From Gadus chalcogrammus (lineage: Eukaryota > Chordata > Actinopteri > Gadiformes > Gadidae): a DNA stretch of 64,000 bases. The position numbers were made by a program, and so were the translations under genes. The notes under the pieces were generated by a model, which was not told where the DNA came from, made no database searches, and saw only the letters and a program-made list of their open reading frames with translations. The DNA lies in the NCBI RefSeq assembly GCF_026213295.1, contig NC_079427.1:3775885-3839884 (forward strand). The letters run 5' to 3'. Positions 24,661 through 37,637 of the stretch are shown here, piece after piece. Every line of letters starts with the position of its first letter. Positions within the stretch are counted from its first letter, which is position 1.

Positions 24661-27122
24661 GGATAATGAGATCCTTAAACATCTTCAGGACTAACTACCC
24701 TAGTAATATTAACCATCACACGTTTCCACCACCCTTTTCCCCCCTCCTCTCCTCTCCTCCTCTCTTCTCACTCTGAGCGCCTCCACCTCCATCCTAGATG
24801 AGTACCTGTACATCTACCTGTTGTTGTCTCTGTAGGATATGGTTTCCTCCAAAGAAAGGAGATACAGAGTCGGGTCTTAGAGGAGAGGGCCAGGTTCTGG
24901 ACGCTGGCTCTGGGAACTTTTAGGAGGGTTGGGGGATAAAATGGGGCAGGGTTGTTGGGTGGTTAGTTGAGGTGGGTCGATGGATAAATCAAGACTTTTT
25001 TTTTAACAGTAAAAAATATAAAAACGTAAATGCAAACATCAAGGTATAGAAATAGTATTTAAACACAACTAAATAACAAATACATCTTTAAAAATCATTT
25101 GTTGTCCGGTGAAAATCGGTCTGACGTGACTCAGTCGCGATGAATAATTGCGTTCAATGTAAAAAGATCCTGACAATAAAAGACGCATCAATCATCACTG
25201 CAGGACTTATGGTGAGCATTTAACACAATGCTGAACAGATGCATACACAGAGGGACGGACATTTTTTGTTCAGGTACAGCTTATTTCTCTTGGTTTGAAC
25301 GTTGTTCGAAAGATGGAGGATAATGCAAGTTCAAAACTCAACAAAGTATGTAACCTAGGTCTAGTCGTTTTAGATAGTTTAGTGCAGAAATGTTACACAT
25401 TAAACCTTTAACTGCTGTTTAATTGTCCCTCAACTTACCCTCTCCACACTTGGGGTTGCGACGGTTTTGATGTCGAGAGTTGAAAGTAACTGGGTTAACG
25501 GCGCTACTCACATTATTTTAGGTTGGTGGAAAGTCCTGACATCAGCCCAGATGGTGAATAAAGATCTCTCGTCCACCCTCTATAAACCTGTCCACATCAA
25601 AGATATTCTGACTTTAACTATCTCTATAATAATCGGAAAAGCTTCCCAAAATGGACACGCTGCATCCATGGAAGTGAAATACATGAATAGTATCTGCATG
25701 ATACACACTACAACCCCCCCCCCCCCCCACCACCCCAACCGTTCCCCCTCGCTGTGGAATGAGGACCCTGTGGAGAGCAGGCACACAATCAGTACCAGAT
25801 AAGGAATGGGGAGGCTTTTGTGCACAGTTAAAAGCGGTTGGAAGTTTTGTCTAATCAGAAATGTTCTCAATTGAAAATGTTCATTGATGACTCAAGATGG
25901 CTGCCGTGGTGCACAGGAAGTGGGGAAGGGTTGGTTTGTTTCAACTTATTTGATGTTTTCACCTCTTCTTAGTTCCACACTATAACCATTATGACGGACA
26001 CTGTGTTGAATAATTGGATAAATCCCAACAAAAGAACCCAATTACGATAACAGGTTTTGTCAGAAAAGTAATCCAACCTGCACTCAGAACCAATCACACA
26101 TCATCACAATGACCATCATAACATTCTTCAATAATCATGTGAAATGAAATAATTACATCACAACGAAACATCAAGAAAGCTATACGAAGAGATGAAACAT
26201 TTAAAGGTATTTGGTATGGGCTGCACCAGCTATACTTTTGACTTCATGTGAATATCTCAAGCGGGGTGAGAGGTGGGGACGTTGAGAAGGTGTTTCCTGC
26301 GCGTCGGCTGTAGGTATTGGGTTACCCGCCAACGGGTCGTATGGACGTCCTCGTTCCAGAAGGATGCGGGTAGCGGGAGTGGACGGCGTCTTAAGTGAAA
26401 CATCATGTGGAGGATTACGTTTTAAACGTCAAAAAGGGCCCAATGGGGAGAGAGAGAGGGGTGGGGAGGAACACGCACTCTTCCCAGGCACAGAGGAATG
26501 AAAACGCCCTCGCCGTTGCACACACTAACCCCTGGTGCTTTCGTTTTACAATATGTAAAACATGGCTGGTTGCCAGGCAACACAGCAGTTGATTTAAGAG
26601 ACCTTTAAAAATTCTTTCAACTCGTATCTAGTTTATAACGATGGTAGAACTACTGGATACTGGACCGCTTCCATTGCCAGATCCCTTTTATGTAGGTTTC
26701 CTCTCCTCTGTTCACAGTAATGTGTATCTTAATAAGGTTGTCACTCTGTAAATTGATGGAAAAGTACACGTTTAATGGTTACCTTAACCCCCTTGGATGG
26801 GTTTATTAATTTACATGGCATACTTTTACTCTGGAGTTATCCACCACAGCCTAGATGTGATGCTGGACTGTTGTGTCCAACTGTCTTCAACTGACAGTGA
26901 AGGAAGTAGGCCAACAATCTGTTGTGTTCTGGGATTTAGGGCAATTTCTTTGGCTTTATGCTCTGCCACATCTTTCTTTAAATGTTATAAACGAGATTGT
27001 ATTAAAGTTTTACTAATAGAAATAGTAGTTTATTAGTAGGTAGCTGTCTAAAAAATAATGTATAAATATGATATGTGAATATTTAAATATTTAAAGTGAT
27101 TACATGTGTATATAATAATTAA

Positions 27123-27224
27123 GGGATAATGTATAGAACGCCAGTCATTATCTGGAAAATAAGCCCCAACAGGGCTGAAGGGGCTTATTTTCGATAATGA
27201 CCGTCGATGTTCTATACATTATCC
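27123..27224. mobile_element. palindromic element (foldback hairpin)
   Basis: The left arm begins GGGATAATGTATAGAACG, and the right arm ends with TTCTATACATTATCCC. The arms of about 46 bp pair with few mismatches around a loop near 27170-27179, and both contain AAAATAAGCCCC or its complement. Likely a MITE or part of one. Confidence 0.6.
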
Positions 27225-27544
27225 CGCTTATTACTAGGCTACTTGCCAAAATGAAATAATAACTTTTTACAATTACCATTCGTAGTGTTGATCAGCAGGG
27301 AAATAGTCTGTCAAAGAAGTTGACGTCGCTTAGCAACCGAACACGCTGGTGTTGATAAGTTAGCAGACTACTCGCGGAGTGCTACCAAAGAAGTGAATCA
27401 GAGTCAAAAATCCACTTTCCTTGACAGCGGTCATTATATGCTTTGCAACGGTGAATTATCAAAAAATAATTCACCGCTGGAAGTTGTGAAGGCCCATGCA
27501 AGTGAACGGAGCGTTCGAGAAGAGAAGAGCCGTGTAATAAATAA

Positions 27545-27575
<31 letters not shown>

Positions 27576-28183
27576 ACATTTAAAAAAAATTAAAGATAAA
27601 GATAGATAAAATAAATGTAATATTAATATATATATTAACATTGTATTTATATGATTCTTTTACTTTCATTTTCTTATCCAGGTTTGTGATTGAGGGAGAC
27701 CTGCTTGTGATCAACGAGGGTCTGGATGTGTTTTTAATTCTATTTTATGTTTTATATCTCTAACCCTTATACGAGGGCTGTCGGCTATGACAGACCGCTG
27801 TGGGCCTGGTTATTTCACACAACACTTGGCGTACGTTTAGCAGGCGCCCGCTTTCGGACGCGCGGCTCCTCCTTAACGTTGACGAATGGCGTCCCGGGCG
27901 CCCTGCGATGCGGCGACGCCTCGGATCCAATGGGCTATCAGTCAGAGGCCGACGGCCGTACCTGTCAGCACTCTCCCCCCCCCCCTCCCTCCCCCCCTCT
28001 CCGTGTCTCACCTCCCATCTCTTGTTATTTATGACCACATTACGTGTTCCCTGATAACTAAATTGGATTTGGGGAGGACTGATGTGACTGACTAGACTCG
28101 TCCGACACTCTTCTCCTCCTGCTGCTCCGATACCCAGCCCGCACACCGGGCCCGGCCGCACCCCTTCACTCTCAGCCCCGTCT

Positions 28184-28210
28184 GGGGGGGGGGGGGGGGG
28201 GGGGGGGGGG
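28184..28210. repeat. poly(G) run of 27
   Basis: Uninterrupted G27, the longest homopolymer run noticed apart from N. It could form a quadruplex; the exact length in the assembly is unreliable. Confidence 0.9.
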
Positions 28211-28555
28211 TCGGGCTGGAAGCCGGGTCATTACGGAGCACAACATCGGCTGTGGTTTATTTGGACTGCGTCCCACCACACTTCCTCCTGCTCTCGTCGA
28301 CCAACCAAAAATGGCCCGGTGTCTGAGCTCAGCTTTCCTTCTCTTGACTGCGAGCGTAATGACGGTTTACAGAATTACAGTGTTAGGTTTCACTCCCTCT
28401 CCGTCTGGCTTTGATCCGTGACGGCTCGGAGACTGGTCTGTGTACAGTTGACACTGGGCAGAGTCGACCTCCTCTCCCTCTCGCTTTACTTCTTTCTCTG
28501 TTTCTCTCTCCCTGTCTTTCTTTCCCTTAATCAAAATGTATCTATCTACCGCTTC

Positions 28556-28588
28556 TCTCTCTCTCTCTCCCTCCCTCCCTCCCTCCCT

Positions 28589-28661
<73 letters not shown>

Positions 28662-28796
28662 CCTAACTCTTTCTCTCCCTAACTCTCTCTCTCGCTCTCC
28701 CTAACTCTCTCTCGCTCTCTCTCTCGCCCTAACTCTCTCTCTATCTCTCTCTTTTTCTCTCCCTAACTCTCTCTCTCTCTCTCTTTCTCTCTCCCT

Positions 28797-28867
<71 letters not shown>

Positions 28868-28900
28868 CCTGACTCTCTCTCGCTCTCTTTCTCTCTCCCT

Positions 28901-28965
<65 letters not shown>

Positions 28966-29025
28966 ACTCTCTCTCTTTCTCTCTCCCTGACTCTCTCTCT
29001 CGCTCTCTTTCCCTCTCCCTCAACC
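28556..29025. repeat. (CT)n array with CCCTAACTCTCT units
   Basis: CT blocks interrupted by CTCCCTAACTCT, repeated about eight times. Confidence 0.95.
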
Positions 29026-29258
29026 CTGAAGAGGTTAGCGTGTATGCCTGTGTATTCATCTTATAAGTCTTATAGACAATAGTGAGCGCTGACCTCTCTC
29101 CGGTAGACCTGGTTCATGGTTCTCCTGAGGTTAGAAAGGCTGGACCCAGAGACTTGTCGACAGTAGGAGGTATGATAAGTATAGCTTCCACAGTGATAGG
29201 TCAACTGACCGAGGTAGGGAGCTACATACCTGGCCTGGAAGAAGAATGCTACTCATAT

Positions 29259-30165
29259 CAGTGGCGGCTGGTGGTTTTGAAAGTGAGCGAGGAAGGACTG
29301 AGCGCTTGGTTGCCATTGGCCTGCTTGCAATGTTAGTGGCGGATGGCAGAAGTATGTGAGACTGAAGTTGGTTCAGGGTGTTTTGGTGAACTACAAAAAA
29401 GCAGGGAGGGATAGTTATCTGGATAAAATGTATACCAATTCACCAGTGGCAGCATTGTACTCTGAAAGCTGGTGGGCAGCATGTCTTGAAATGGACTACA
29501 AGGGCAGAAGAATATAATGCAGAGCAAATTAGTCAAATCAGGCCTTCTCTTGATTTGTAAAACTAAATAAAAAAATCTGGGCTTATTATTGCCCTCAATG
29601 ACTGAAGGTATTGGTTGTAATTTGGCTATGTTTATTTTCATCTACAGTTTTTTTAAGAAAAATTAAGAAAAAATACCAAAATTGATGCCATTTAAAATGC
29701 ATCATGCTCTGAATCATTCACTAACATCCTTTCCACAATATCAAACAGAACAGTGAGAGTAACAAACAATTAAAAGAAAAATAGAACAAAATCAACTTTT
29801 CAGGCAGCGACGGATCCGTCATCCAATCAGATCGCGTATGCTCGGGCTTGACTGACGTATGCCTCTGCAAAGACTACTCCCCCCTCCGTCAGCCACGCCT
29901 TCCGTCATCCGTTGACGGACGGTGCAGTGGGTAGACGGTAGACTGTGTCAGGGAGGAACGTCCTCAAGCAGTCATTTTCAATAGGCGATAGGGGGTGCTA
30001 ATGTCCCTTTACCCAGGGAAACAAACATTACAAATACAAAGGTATTAAAGTAGTCATATCTAAGGGAATTCATTCATTACAGTAGTCTGGGCAATCTACA
30101 CTTTTTATTCTCAACATTGTTAAGCAGGATCTTCCTCCCTCCCCTCACTGGAGAAGCCTCCACTG
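29259..30165. mobile_element. hAT-like non-autonomous DNA transposon with 8-bp TSD
   Basis: The termini are CAGTGGCGGCT on the left and the near reverse complement AGCCTCCACTG on the right (10 of 11 bases pair). Both sides are flanked by the identical octamer ACTCATAT (29251-29258 and 30166-30173). CAGTG ends plus an 8-bp target duplication are the hallmark of the hAT superfamily. At 907 bp and with no transposase motif, it is non-autonomous. Confidence 0.85.
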
Positions 30166-30204
30166 ACTCATATACTGGTTGAGAAGAAGTACTTTTAGAT
30201 GACA

Positions 30205-30270
30205 TATGATAGTACTACTTAATTGATCCCAGATAGGAAATACAAGTTGCACATCAGCAAATAAAAAACA
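30205..30270 (-). mobile_element. possible LINE 3'-tail remnant
   Basis: TACTTAATTGATCCCAGATA resembles the reverse complement of the L2-like 3' end. It lies just outside the hAT-like element. Confidence 0.3.
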
Positions 30271-30479
30271 GTTCTCCGGGTAACAGAACTAAACAGAACA
30301 AAAATTCCAGAAATAAACTGTAAACTCAATTTGTAGAACTAGCTATTTTCTACAGATGTACGTAAGTGAAACTCAGCAAGATAATGGCTTTAGAATACCC
30401 TGAAGACCCTGAGTACAACAAATGCCTCAAAACTGATGTATGAACTTCATCAGCACAGTGAATGAGTAAACTCGTGTTG

Positions 30480-30720
30480 AGTAAAGACGAGTGTGCCTCA
30501 TCACGGCACGTGGCGCGGTTTGGCGTACGCCCGCCATTAGCTGATTACAGGGTATGAACACTCGCCGACCATGGCCGCCGGACGTATGGACGACAGGCGT
30601 TCATGCGCAGCTCCTCCCCCTCCCGCGCTCTCTGATGAAACCCAGGCCCAGGCCGGGTCTTAATTGGGCCGTAAGTCGGTCATAGTTCTTTTCGAGGGAC
30701 TTGAGGCGGCCGACCCATGT
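30480..30720. other. high-complexity non-coding block
   Basis: GC-balanced non-repetitive sequence with CATTAGCTGATTACAGGGTA and GGTCTTAATTGGGCCGTAAG. A candidate conserved intronic element. Confidence 0.27.
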
Positions 30721-31516
30721 CCTAAATGACTCTGAGCTGGCCATGCCTCGCCTGGCCCCTGCTCAACGCCGGTACCATGACGACCTCGTTGGAAGAAATA
30801 TAGATAAAGAATATATGATATCCTGTGGGTTTATCAAGAAAGGGTAACAAAAGTATCGACTGCATGTATGATTTTGCGTGTGTGTGCGTGTGTGTGTGTG
30901 TGTATTTGAAATCAGTGTATGATTGTTGCTTGGCTCTCTGTTCTCTCAGAGATGGGTCCTCTAATCTTGTGCCAGAGTGGATCGTCTGCACTTTGCCAGA
31001 CGATGAAAACCAGATTCCTTTCTCCTTGCTTGAATGCACTTATTGTCACACTTGAAAGCATTTTGACTTTTATTTCCGGATATCTCGCAGAGAGCTGATT
31101 GGAATCTGTCCCCCGGTCTTCAAAGTGTGGCCTTTAAAAGATTGGACGTTTGTTTTTGCTCTCTTTGTCTTCCACGTTTGATTCATATAAAGCATGGGGT
31201 ATAGTGTAGTGGTTAGGGTTCTGTCTGCAGTCTACCTGGAGGCATTAATTAGCAAGATCCCCAACGACATGCCCCTTAGAGTGGTGACATTCACCATGTT
31301 TCAACATAAGATAGCACTGCCTCAAGAGTGTTGTGAAAAAATCGGGGCCATGAAAACACGAATCATTGAAGTCGTTATTCAGGGATTTGCGATCGCCTTT
31401 GGTCTTATTCGGATACATTCAACGGTCAAACTTTCCCACAGAGCTAGGGTAGATTTTGCACCGCGCAAATAGTTTTTTCCTCTATATTAGAAAAAAATCT
31501 ATTGTAACAGTTCCCC

Positions 31517-31783
31517 TTAAAGGTTGGGTATGGGATTTGCGAAACTCCAGCAGATTTTGAAAATTATTTTGAAAACTCAACTTACTGTCCAATGCCACTC
31601 GGTGGGTCTGGAAATCATTGGCTGGAGTTTTTCGAGCCCTGCCCGTTCCACAGATGATTGACCAGACTTGTTTAATTTTCATGTCAGTACTTCTAACTCA
31701 GTGGCTGTAAGTGGGTTATGATGAGGATTTCAAGTAATTTTGCAAAAATGGCCAAAAAAGAGAATTCCATACCCAACCTTTAA
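31517..31783. mobile_element. TTAA-flanked MITE, internally deleted copy
   Basis: The ends TTAAAGGTTGGGTATGG and CCATACCCAACCTTTAA are perfect inverse complements including TTAA. This fits a TTAA-targeting superfamily (Kolobok- or piggyBac-like). Internal sequence matches the copy at 52876-53424 but lacks about 300 bp of its middle. Confidence 0.85.
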
Positions 31784-31843
31784 GTGACAAGAGTGTTCGG
31801 ATGAATAGTATATTTAAGAGATATATTCCTTGTTTTTCCACAG

Positions 31844-31990
31844 CCAGGGTGGAGGATGGCCAGCTGAGGTACCAGAAGGCCCTCCGGGGGGCCACGGGGT
31901 CCTGCCGGAGCCCCGAGACGGAGCTGATGCTGGAGGGAGAGGACGATGTGGTCGGCCTCCTGCAGGAAAAGGACATGGACAACCTGGGAG
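31844..31990 (+). CDS. nbea: nbea exon E (pre-PH region)
   Basis: The 147-nt exon completes an Ala codon and encodes RVEDGQLRYQKALRGATG, then ETELMLEGEDDVVGLLQEKD and MDNLG, with one base left before GTGAGG. The ETELMLEG/LLQEK motifs are conserved in NBEA. The first part is more divergent from mammals than the second. Its length is a multiple of three and both ends split the codon in the same way, so it could be skipped in frame. Confidence 0.9.
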
Positions 31991-33552
31991 GTGAGGAGAC
32001 TCTGGCACCACCATCGTCTTCATACACCGAGTCATCCACCTTTGTAATCACCGCCATCGTCTTCATCACCGTCATCGGCGCTTTCATCACCACCAGCGCC
32101 GACGTGACCATCATCCACGACCGCCACCGGCTCTACCATTACCCACCGTCATCTCCTCGTCCACCGCCAGCACCTCCATGTTGAAACACACTTGGGAGAA
32201 GCAAGTTCAACCGGCCAGGGGGCTAAGTTGTACTGAGTTAGCAGCACAAGATATAGCACTATACCAGCTTGCGGTGGTCCTATGCTACACGTCATACCGT
32301 CACTTGTTCTATACGTTGTGCGGTCTGTAACACTGTCTCGAAGATGGTTTTCTCTTTGTTGGTGTGGCTGCAAGACACCATCAATAAAACCAAGCTAACT
32401 TTTTGTTTCGCACACCCACACAATGTGTATATATACAGGTTTATAAACAGTTTGCATATAAAGATACATTATTGTAAAAAAAAATAAACTATTGACGACA
32501 ACGTGTGTATTATATATCTGAAAGAGAAGAGCCCCCGACTAAATATTCACAGAATATCTAGAATGTTACCCTGCTATGGGAAGGTATTCGTTTAGGAATA
32601 CTGTACATTTCTTTTTTTATTTTATCTTCATGCAGCATGTGGTGTTTCATCTGGAGGGAATTGCTGCGTTAGCCTGAGCCATCTTGTTTTGGTTTTGACG
32701 AGCACGCTCTTATTTTGCTAAGCTTTGGGATGTTGGTGTCCCGGCGGCTTCCTGTGCTGTTCCTCCTCTCTGAACTCGAGTTACGCCGATATGTCATAAC
32801 TTTGAAACTCAAGAAAACTATTTTATGGTTACAATGAGAGGATGGATGTGGAGTAAATTGAGGACAGATGAGTCCGTTATTCATATTTGTATTTAATTAT
32901 ATACAGTAAGTGGACTACACAATACTGACTAATGCATTAGCTTATGGGGTAGGCCCATTTTCATGGTAATATAAAAAACTATTTGAATAAATATATTGTT
33001 CGAGCTGTTTAACTGGGATATGTATTATGACAGTAATACATTATGAAAGTATATCTATTAATGGTAAAAAAAAAAATTCTCCTGGAGCACCATGTCTTCA
33101 AATCAGTTCTACTTATCGCTTCTTCTTCCTGAAGCCTACTAGAAGTACTTCTTCTGTCCAGTGGTGTACAGTACCATACATTCTTCTATATGGTTAGTAT
33201 TTTGGTATTTCTACCACCCATTATTTAATATATCCTTTATTAATATCTTTATTTGTATTATATTTTCGAAAGCCGTTTACTAAATGTATACTTAGTAAAC
33301 AAAAGACTTGGTAAACAACAAAAAAAAAAATACACAGGACACAGTAGGATAAAACATCACACTGCTGTTTTGTAAATATGAGTCTTAAGAAGTGAAATAA
33401 AACAGGAGACAGACCGGGCTAGCCTGCGAGCCTCTTCAGGCCAGCTGGCACTCCATTTGGTGTTTATCCAAGTCTTTGGAACGGAGAACAAGGCAGGGTG
33501 GCTCTATAGACCCTAGACCCTGACCAACCCTGGACAAGGACCCAGCACCAGA

Positions 33553-33627
33553 GAGAGAGCGAGAGGGGGAGAGCGAGAGGGGGAGAGCGAGAGAGAGAGA
33601 GCGAGAGAGAGAGAGCGAGAGAGAGAG

Positions 33628-33660
<33 letters not shown>
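33553..33660. repeat. (GA)n array
   Basis: Alternating GAGAGCGAGAGG and GAGAGAGA units. Confidence 0.93.
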
Positions 33661-33661
<1 letters not shown>

Positions 33662-34255
33662 GGCTTTGTCTTCTAGTGATGAAGTCTTTTCACTGGAATA
33701 TATTAGTCAGGAATGGCAGCTATCATAAATCCCTGGAACATTCCCGATGTTCCAATATCAAGGATTATGAAGCAGCAAATGAGCTGCGAGAATCCCAGGG
33801 AACCACATCAATTTCGCTGTTGTGACAAACACACACACACTGACACACACACACACGGTTTTAACATACACACACTAATACCCAACCAGCAGAGCCCAAA
33901 CGAAGGCCACTCCATCCATCGTGTGCATTAAAGTGTATTTGTTAGCATCCTAGCATATGCTTGTGCTCTTTTTGAATGGATTAGTTAATGTAATCATTGA
34001 TCTTCGTGTTGTCATCTGGCTACACTGTCATTTATTGTACGGTGCTGCACCCAGTTAAAAAAATCCTTGGAGGCAGCCAAACCAAGGTGGTGTTGGGATT
34101 GTTTCTGTCCTCAGATATGCGTGTGTGCACGGTGTTACAGGTATGATACTTGGGTTCTCTGGGATAGTTCAACACTCGTTCTCCAGCTGTGGAGGTCTGG
34201 ATAGAATGTAGCATGATTTCTGTTATGGCGTAAAACCACGTGTGTACTTCTACAA

Positions 34256-34257
<2 letters not shown>

Positions 34258-34354
<97 letters not shown>

Positions 34355-34507
34355 GAGGGAACAGTGCACGGCCTGAGAACGGATCTCTATTTTTATCTGG
34401 AAACCCCCGACGATGTACAGCCGTCATCCTTGCCGTGTCCCGGTTCTCCAACAAAACTAAACTAACAACACAAAATGACTTTTCATAAAATACTTACTCT
34501 TATTCTT

Positions 34508-34570
<63 letters not shown>
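34258..34570. repeat. (GT)n array and (CA)n array in inverse orientation
   Basis: GT 34258-34352 and CA 34513-34570, separated by about 160 bp. They are complementary to each other, so a hairpin is possible. Confidence 0.95.
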
Positions 34571-34572
<2 letters not shown>

Positions 34573-36639
34573 ATATATATAATCTCTAGACGCCTGCATG
34601 AACACGTATACACCCATATACTAGTAACTATAGTTCGTCGTCTATATCAGTTTGAATGATCTCAAACTAAAGTCAAAGTAAGAATAAAATAAATTAAAAA
34701 TGATTATTTATTCATTTTTTATTAATAGATTATAGTCATAAACATCATCATTGTAGTCGTTCTCAAATCCCTCCCTAAGAATTTTGGACTATTTTTTTTA
34801 GTGGAGGTCCAGTTCTTATTCTCCGCCACTGGGGGCGCTCTGGGTGCGTGGAGCTTGGCCCCGGTGTTCAGTGTGTGTCTAATCCCAAGCATGAGTGCTC
34901 TTAATGAGAGATCTGGGACCAGATCTCTGTCAACAGGAGACATCCTCCTGCCAAGTGCCGGGTCAAAACCCCAATGCTGCCAAAGGGGGCGGGGCTTGGA
35001 AGCAGAACCGGGGTTGGGGGGATTCTGAGCTCTTGGGCTGGCGTCTGGGGTCCCTGCAGAAACAGGGGATCGCCGAGCTTGGCATCAAATGAGTACTTTG
35101 GACTCGTTACCAAGTAATGACTCTGGTAAATTTGAAGCTATGGTTAAGGGGAAGAGACGAGTGGCTGGTTTTCTGTGTAAAACCTCCATGAAAACATATG
35201 CGACGGTATTTGTGGATATGTTGCTATTTTAGAGTTTAGATTGTAATTAACATGACCATAATTCACTTTGGAAAAATGTACAATTTATTTTTAAAAGAAA
35301 TGGAAGGGCATGGCTTAAAACATTTTCAGTGTCGCATTTATTGTTTTAAAGAAGTGAGTTTGAAAGAATTGTTGTTTTAAGGAAGAGAGAATGATTTGAG
35401 GTAACAACTCATGCGAACGGGTCAAGAACAATTACAATCATATGTGGTTTATTTCTTAGCCAAATTGGGATATTCTAGCTTTGTTTAATGACACATAGTC
35501 TTCAATTAGTGTATTCATATTAGGCCTATTACTAGGAACTGGTCTTTCAGTTCCCTGATGCCAAGACCAAGTTCTACTGCAGCCTAAATCAATTCAGATG
35601 CCAAAACAACCATCAAACGTTGGGTTCCTCTCATACTCTTACTTTGTGCGAGTTGTTTTCGATTGATCTATATTACGTGCCTCGGTGTGTTTTTTTTAAC
35701 TATTTAGTAGGCCTATTCTTACATCTATGAGTATGACATGTTAATACACAGAGTAAACGGTGTGTTAACGTGTTAACACGACATGAGGACTATGAGGGGT
35801 CACACATGGACTCAATAGCACCCCATTCTTTCTCGAAAAAGCGGAAGGGAAAACATTCGAAACATGCCTATAATTAATAATGACTATGCTGCGCCTTTTA
35901 AGACGTGCCTATTGTGATGAAAGAAAAAAGGGTAGGCCTATGATATGTGTCGTGAGAAACGTAGGAAAACACCACATGTGAGCATTTAAAGTAAAAACAA
36001 AAACTGACATAGGCTACAAAGTAAAAGCAGTCAAAGGCAATAGGCCTATATTGGCCTAGAGCTAATGAACTTTCTGTTTACCAATTCTTAGCGTTTAAAC
36101 ATGTAAATAATGGCCAATCTTATAGGCCTACTCATTCACACATTTATTTATACACGTATTTCCTTTTTGTCGTGTAAATTTCAAGTAAACATTAATACTT
36201 CCGATTATTTATGAAGATTCCTATAAAGGGGTGATTAATCCACGTATTGCGCGCAGACCTGCAGAATCACTCTAATAAATAAATTAATGCAAGTTTCAAG
36301 CTTGTGATGATCACGTGAGTAAGGATTTCGAGGGAGCTTTTATCACAGAATATTTCAGAAATATTATTTGTTATAGCCTATAGGCCTATGATGTATTATT
36401 TGTAATTTAATATTCTGTTTCAGTCATGTATATGTCATCATATGTCATTTATATCGTGTTTATATTGTATTATTATACCTCAGAATTAAAGAAAGCATAG
36501 GCTATATAATTATTGTCTTAAGGCTACTAATGAAACTCCACACATCTTAATTATCAAATTATGTCAAATTATTTTTTACAATAAAAAAGAAAGAAAAAAA
36601 GCATTTTAACAACTAGCAGCAGCCGATGCCCTACTCCCA

Positions 36640-36920
36640 GTAACACGCATTGTTGTGTGGGGATATCAACAGATAGGAGAGGGTTTCCAGTAGATCCCCT
36701 GCCCTAGAAACCATTTGAGGGTCTCTCGGGGACCCCGCGGCTCCTGTAGCTACGGAGCGTAATTGGCTGTGGGACGCGGATGAAGATGGATGAGACATTA
36801 AAGGGGCTCTCTGGACTCGAGGAGATCGATAAATATCTCGATGTCGAGAGCTTTAGCACCGGCCCGGACAAATCACTAGGGGGACAGATTTCTGGACAAA
36901 CATCGAGGATGGGAGAAAGA
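36640..36920. other. high-complexity non-coding block upstream of exon F
   Basis: Non-repetitive, GC-balanced block in AT-rich surroundings. It contains GAGCGTAATTGGCTGTGGGA and a near palindrome around GAGATCGATAAATATCTCGA. A candidate regulatory element for mab21l1 or nbea. Confidence 0.3.
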
Positions 36921-37500
36921 GAGCGATAGAGCGATGGTGGTAAAGGGAGAGAGAGAGTGTGGTTGAGGGGGAGAGACGGGGGAGATGAAGGAATGGAGAA
37001 GACCTAAAACGGTGATGGCTATCAGCTGATCAGTGTCAGAACTCTGTCCTAAATAAAAGGCAATTTAGGCAGTTAACTGCAAGAGGGCGGGTTGCTATAG
37101 ACCCAGAAGGCTTGTGCGTTTAAAACCATTGCTTCGCCTGTTGTTTTTAACTAGGCTACACTTCCCGTGACTTGATCAGTAACTTTATGAAGGAATTACT
37201 TGTTAAGTTATAGGCCCATTTGTGGGGTGATCGACAGGCCTTTAGCGCAATTAGGAAAGGCAGTCGGCCTAGTTGTAAATATATTTGTATGATCAATTCA
37301 TTCATAAATCCACAATTTAAACTAAACGGAACGGACAGGGTGCTTTTGCAATGAAGCCATATAATAAAAACCGAATGGCTTGTTTGTTTTACTGGAAGAA
37401 CTTGCGCTAATCATATAGTTGACCATGATAATATAGGCCTATATCATCATAATTCCGCCCCGTACTGGAGCTCCGTCTGAACCCAGCTCGTGTGTCTCAG

Positions 37501-37637
37501 GCCCGGTGGTGCTGAGCAGCCCGGCCCGGCTGGTCTGCCCGCTGCTGGAGGTCAGCGGGACCCTCTCCATCTCCACCTCCCAGATCTGCTTCGAGGTGGA
37601 CCAAGACGACCCGGCCTTCGCACGGCTCGACTCCCAA
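37501..37637 (+). CDS. nbea: nbea exon F (start of PH-BEACH PH-like domain)
   Basis: The 137-nt exon completes a Gly codon and encodes PVVLSSPARLVCPLLEVSG, TLSISTSQICFEVDQDDPAF and ARLDSQ, ending in phase 0 before GTAGGT. These are the first strands of the PH-like domain that precedes BEACH. The next expected exon (family sequence beginning VLAYTEGLHGKW) is not found downstream in this window. Confidence 0.9.

Larger units (their letters stand above)
21738..31843 (+). other. nbea intron D-E (10.1 kb)
   Basis: No exon is recognised. It holds an AT-rich degenerate CTGTAGTACTATA repeat, two CT arrays, palindromic elements, a hAT-like element and the left TTAA MITE copy. Sequence from 22.3 to 24.0 kb and from 24.8 to 27.1 kb looks largely unique. 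Confidence 0.8.
31991..37500 (+). other. nbea intron E-F
   Basis: No exon is recognised. It holds GA, GT and CA arrays, AT-rich unique sequence, and from 35.5 kb a cluster of the palindrome TAGGCCTA. Confidence 0.8.
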
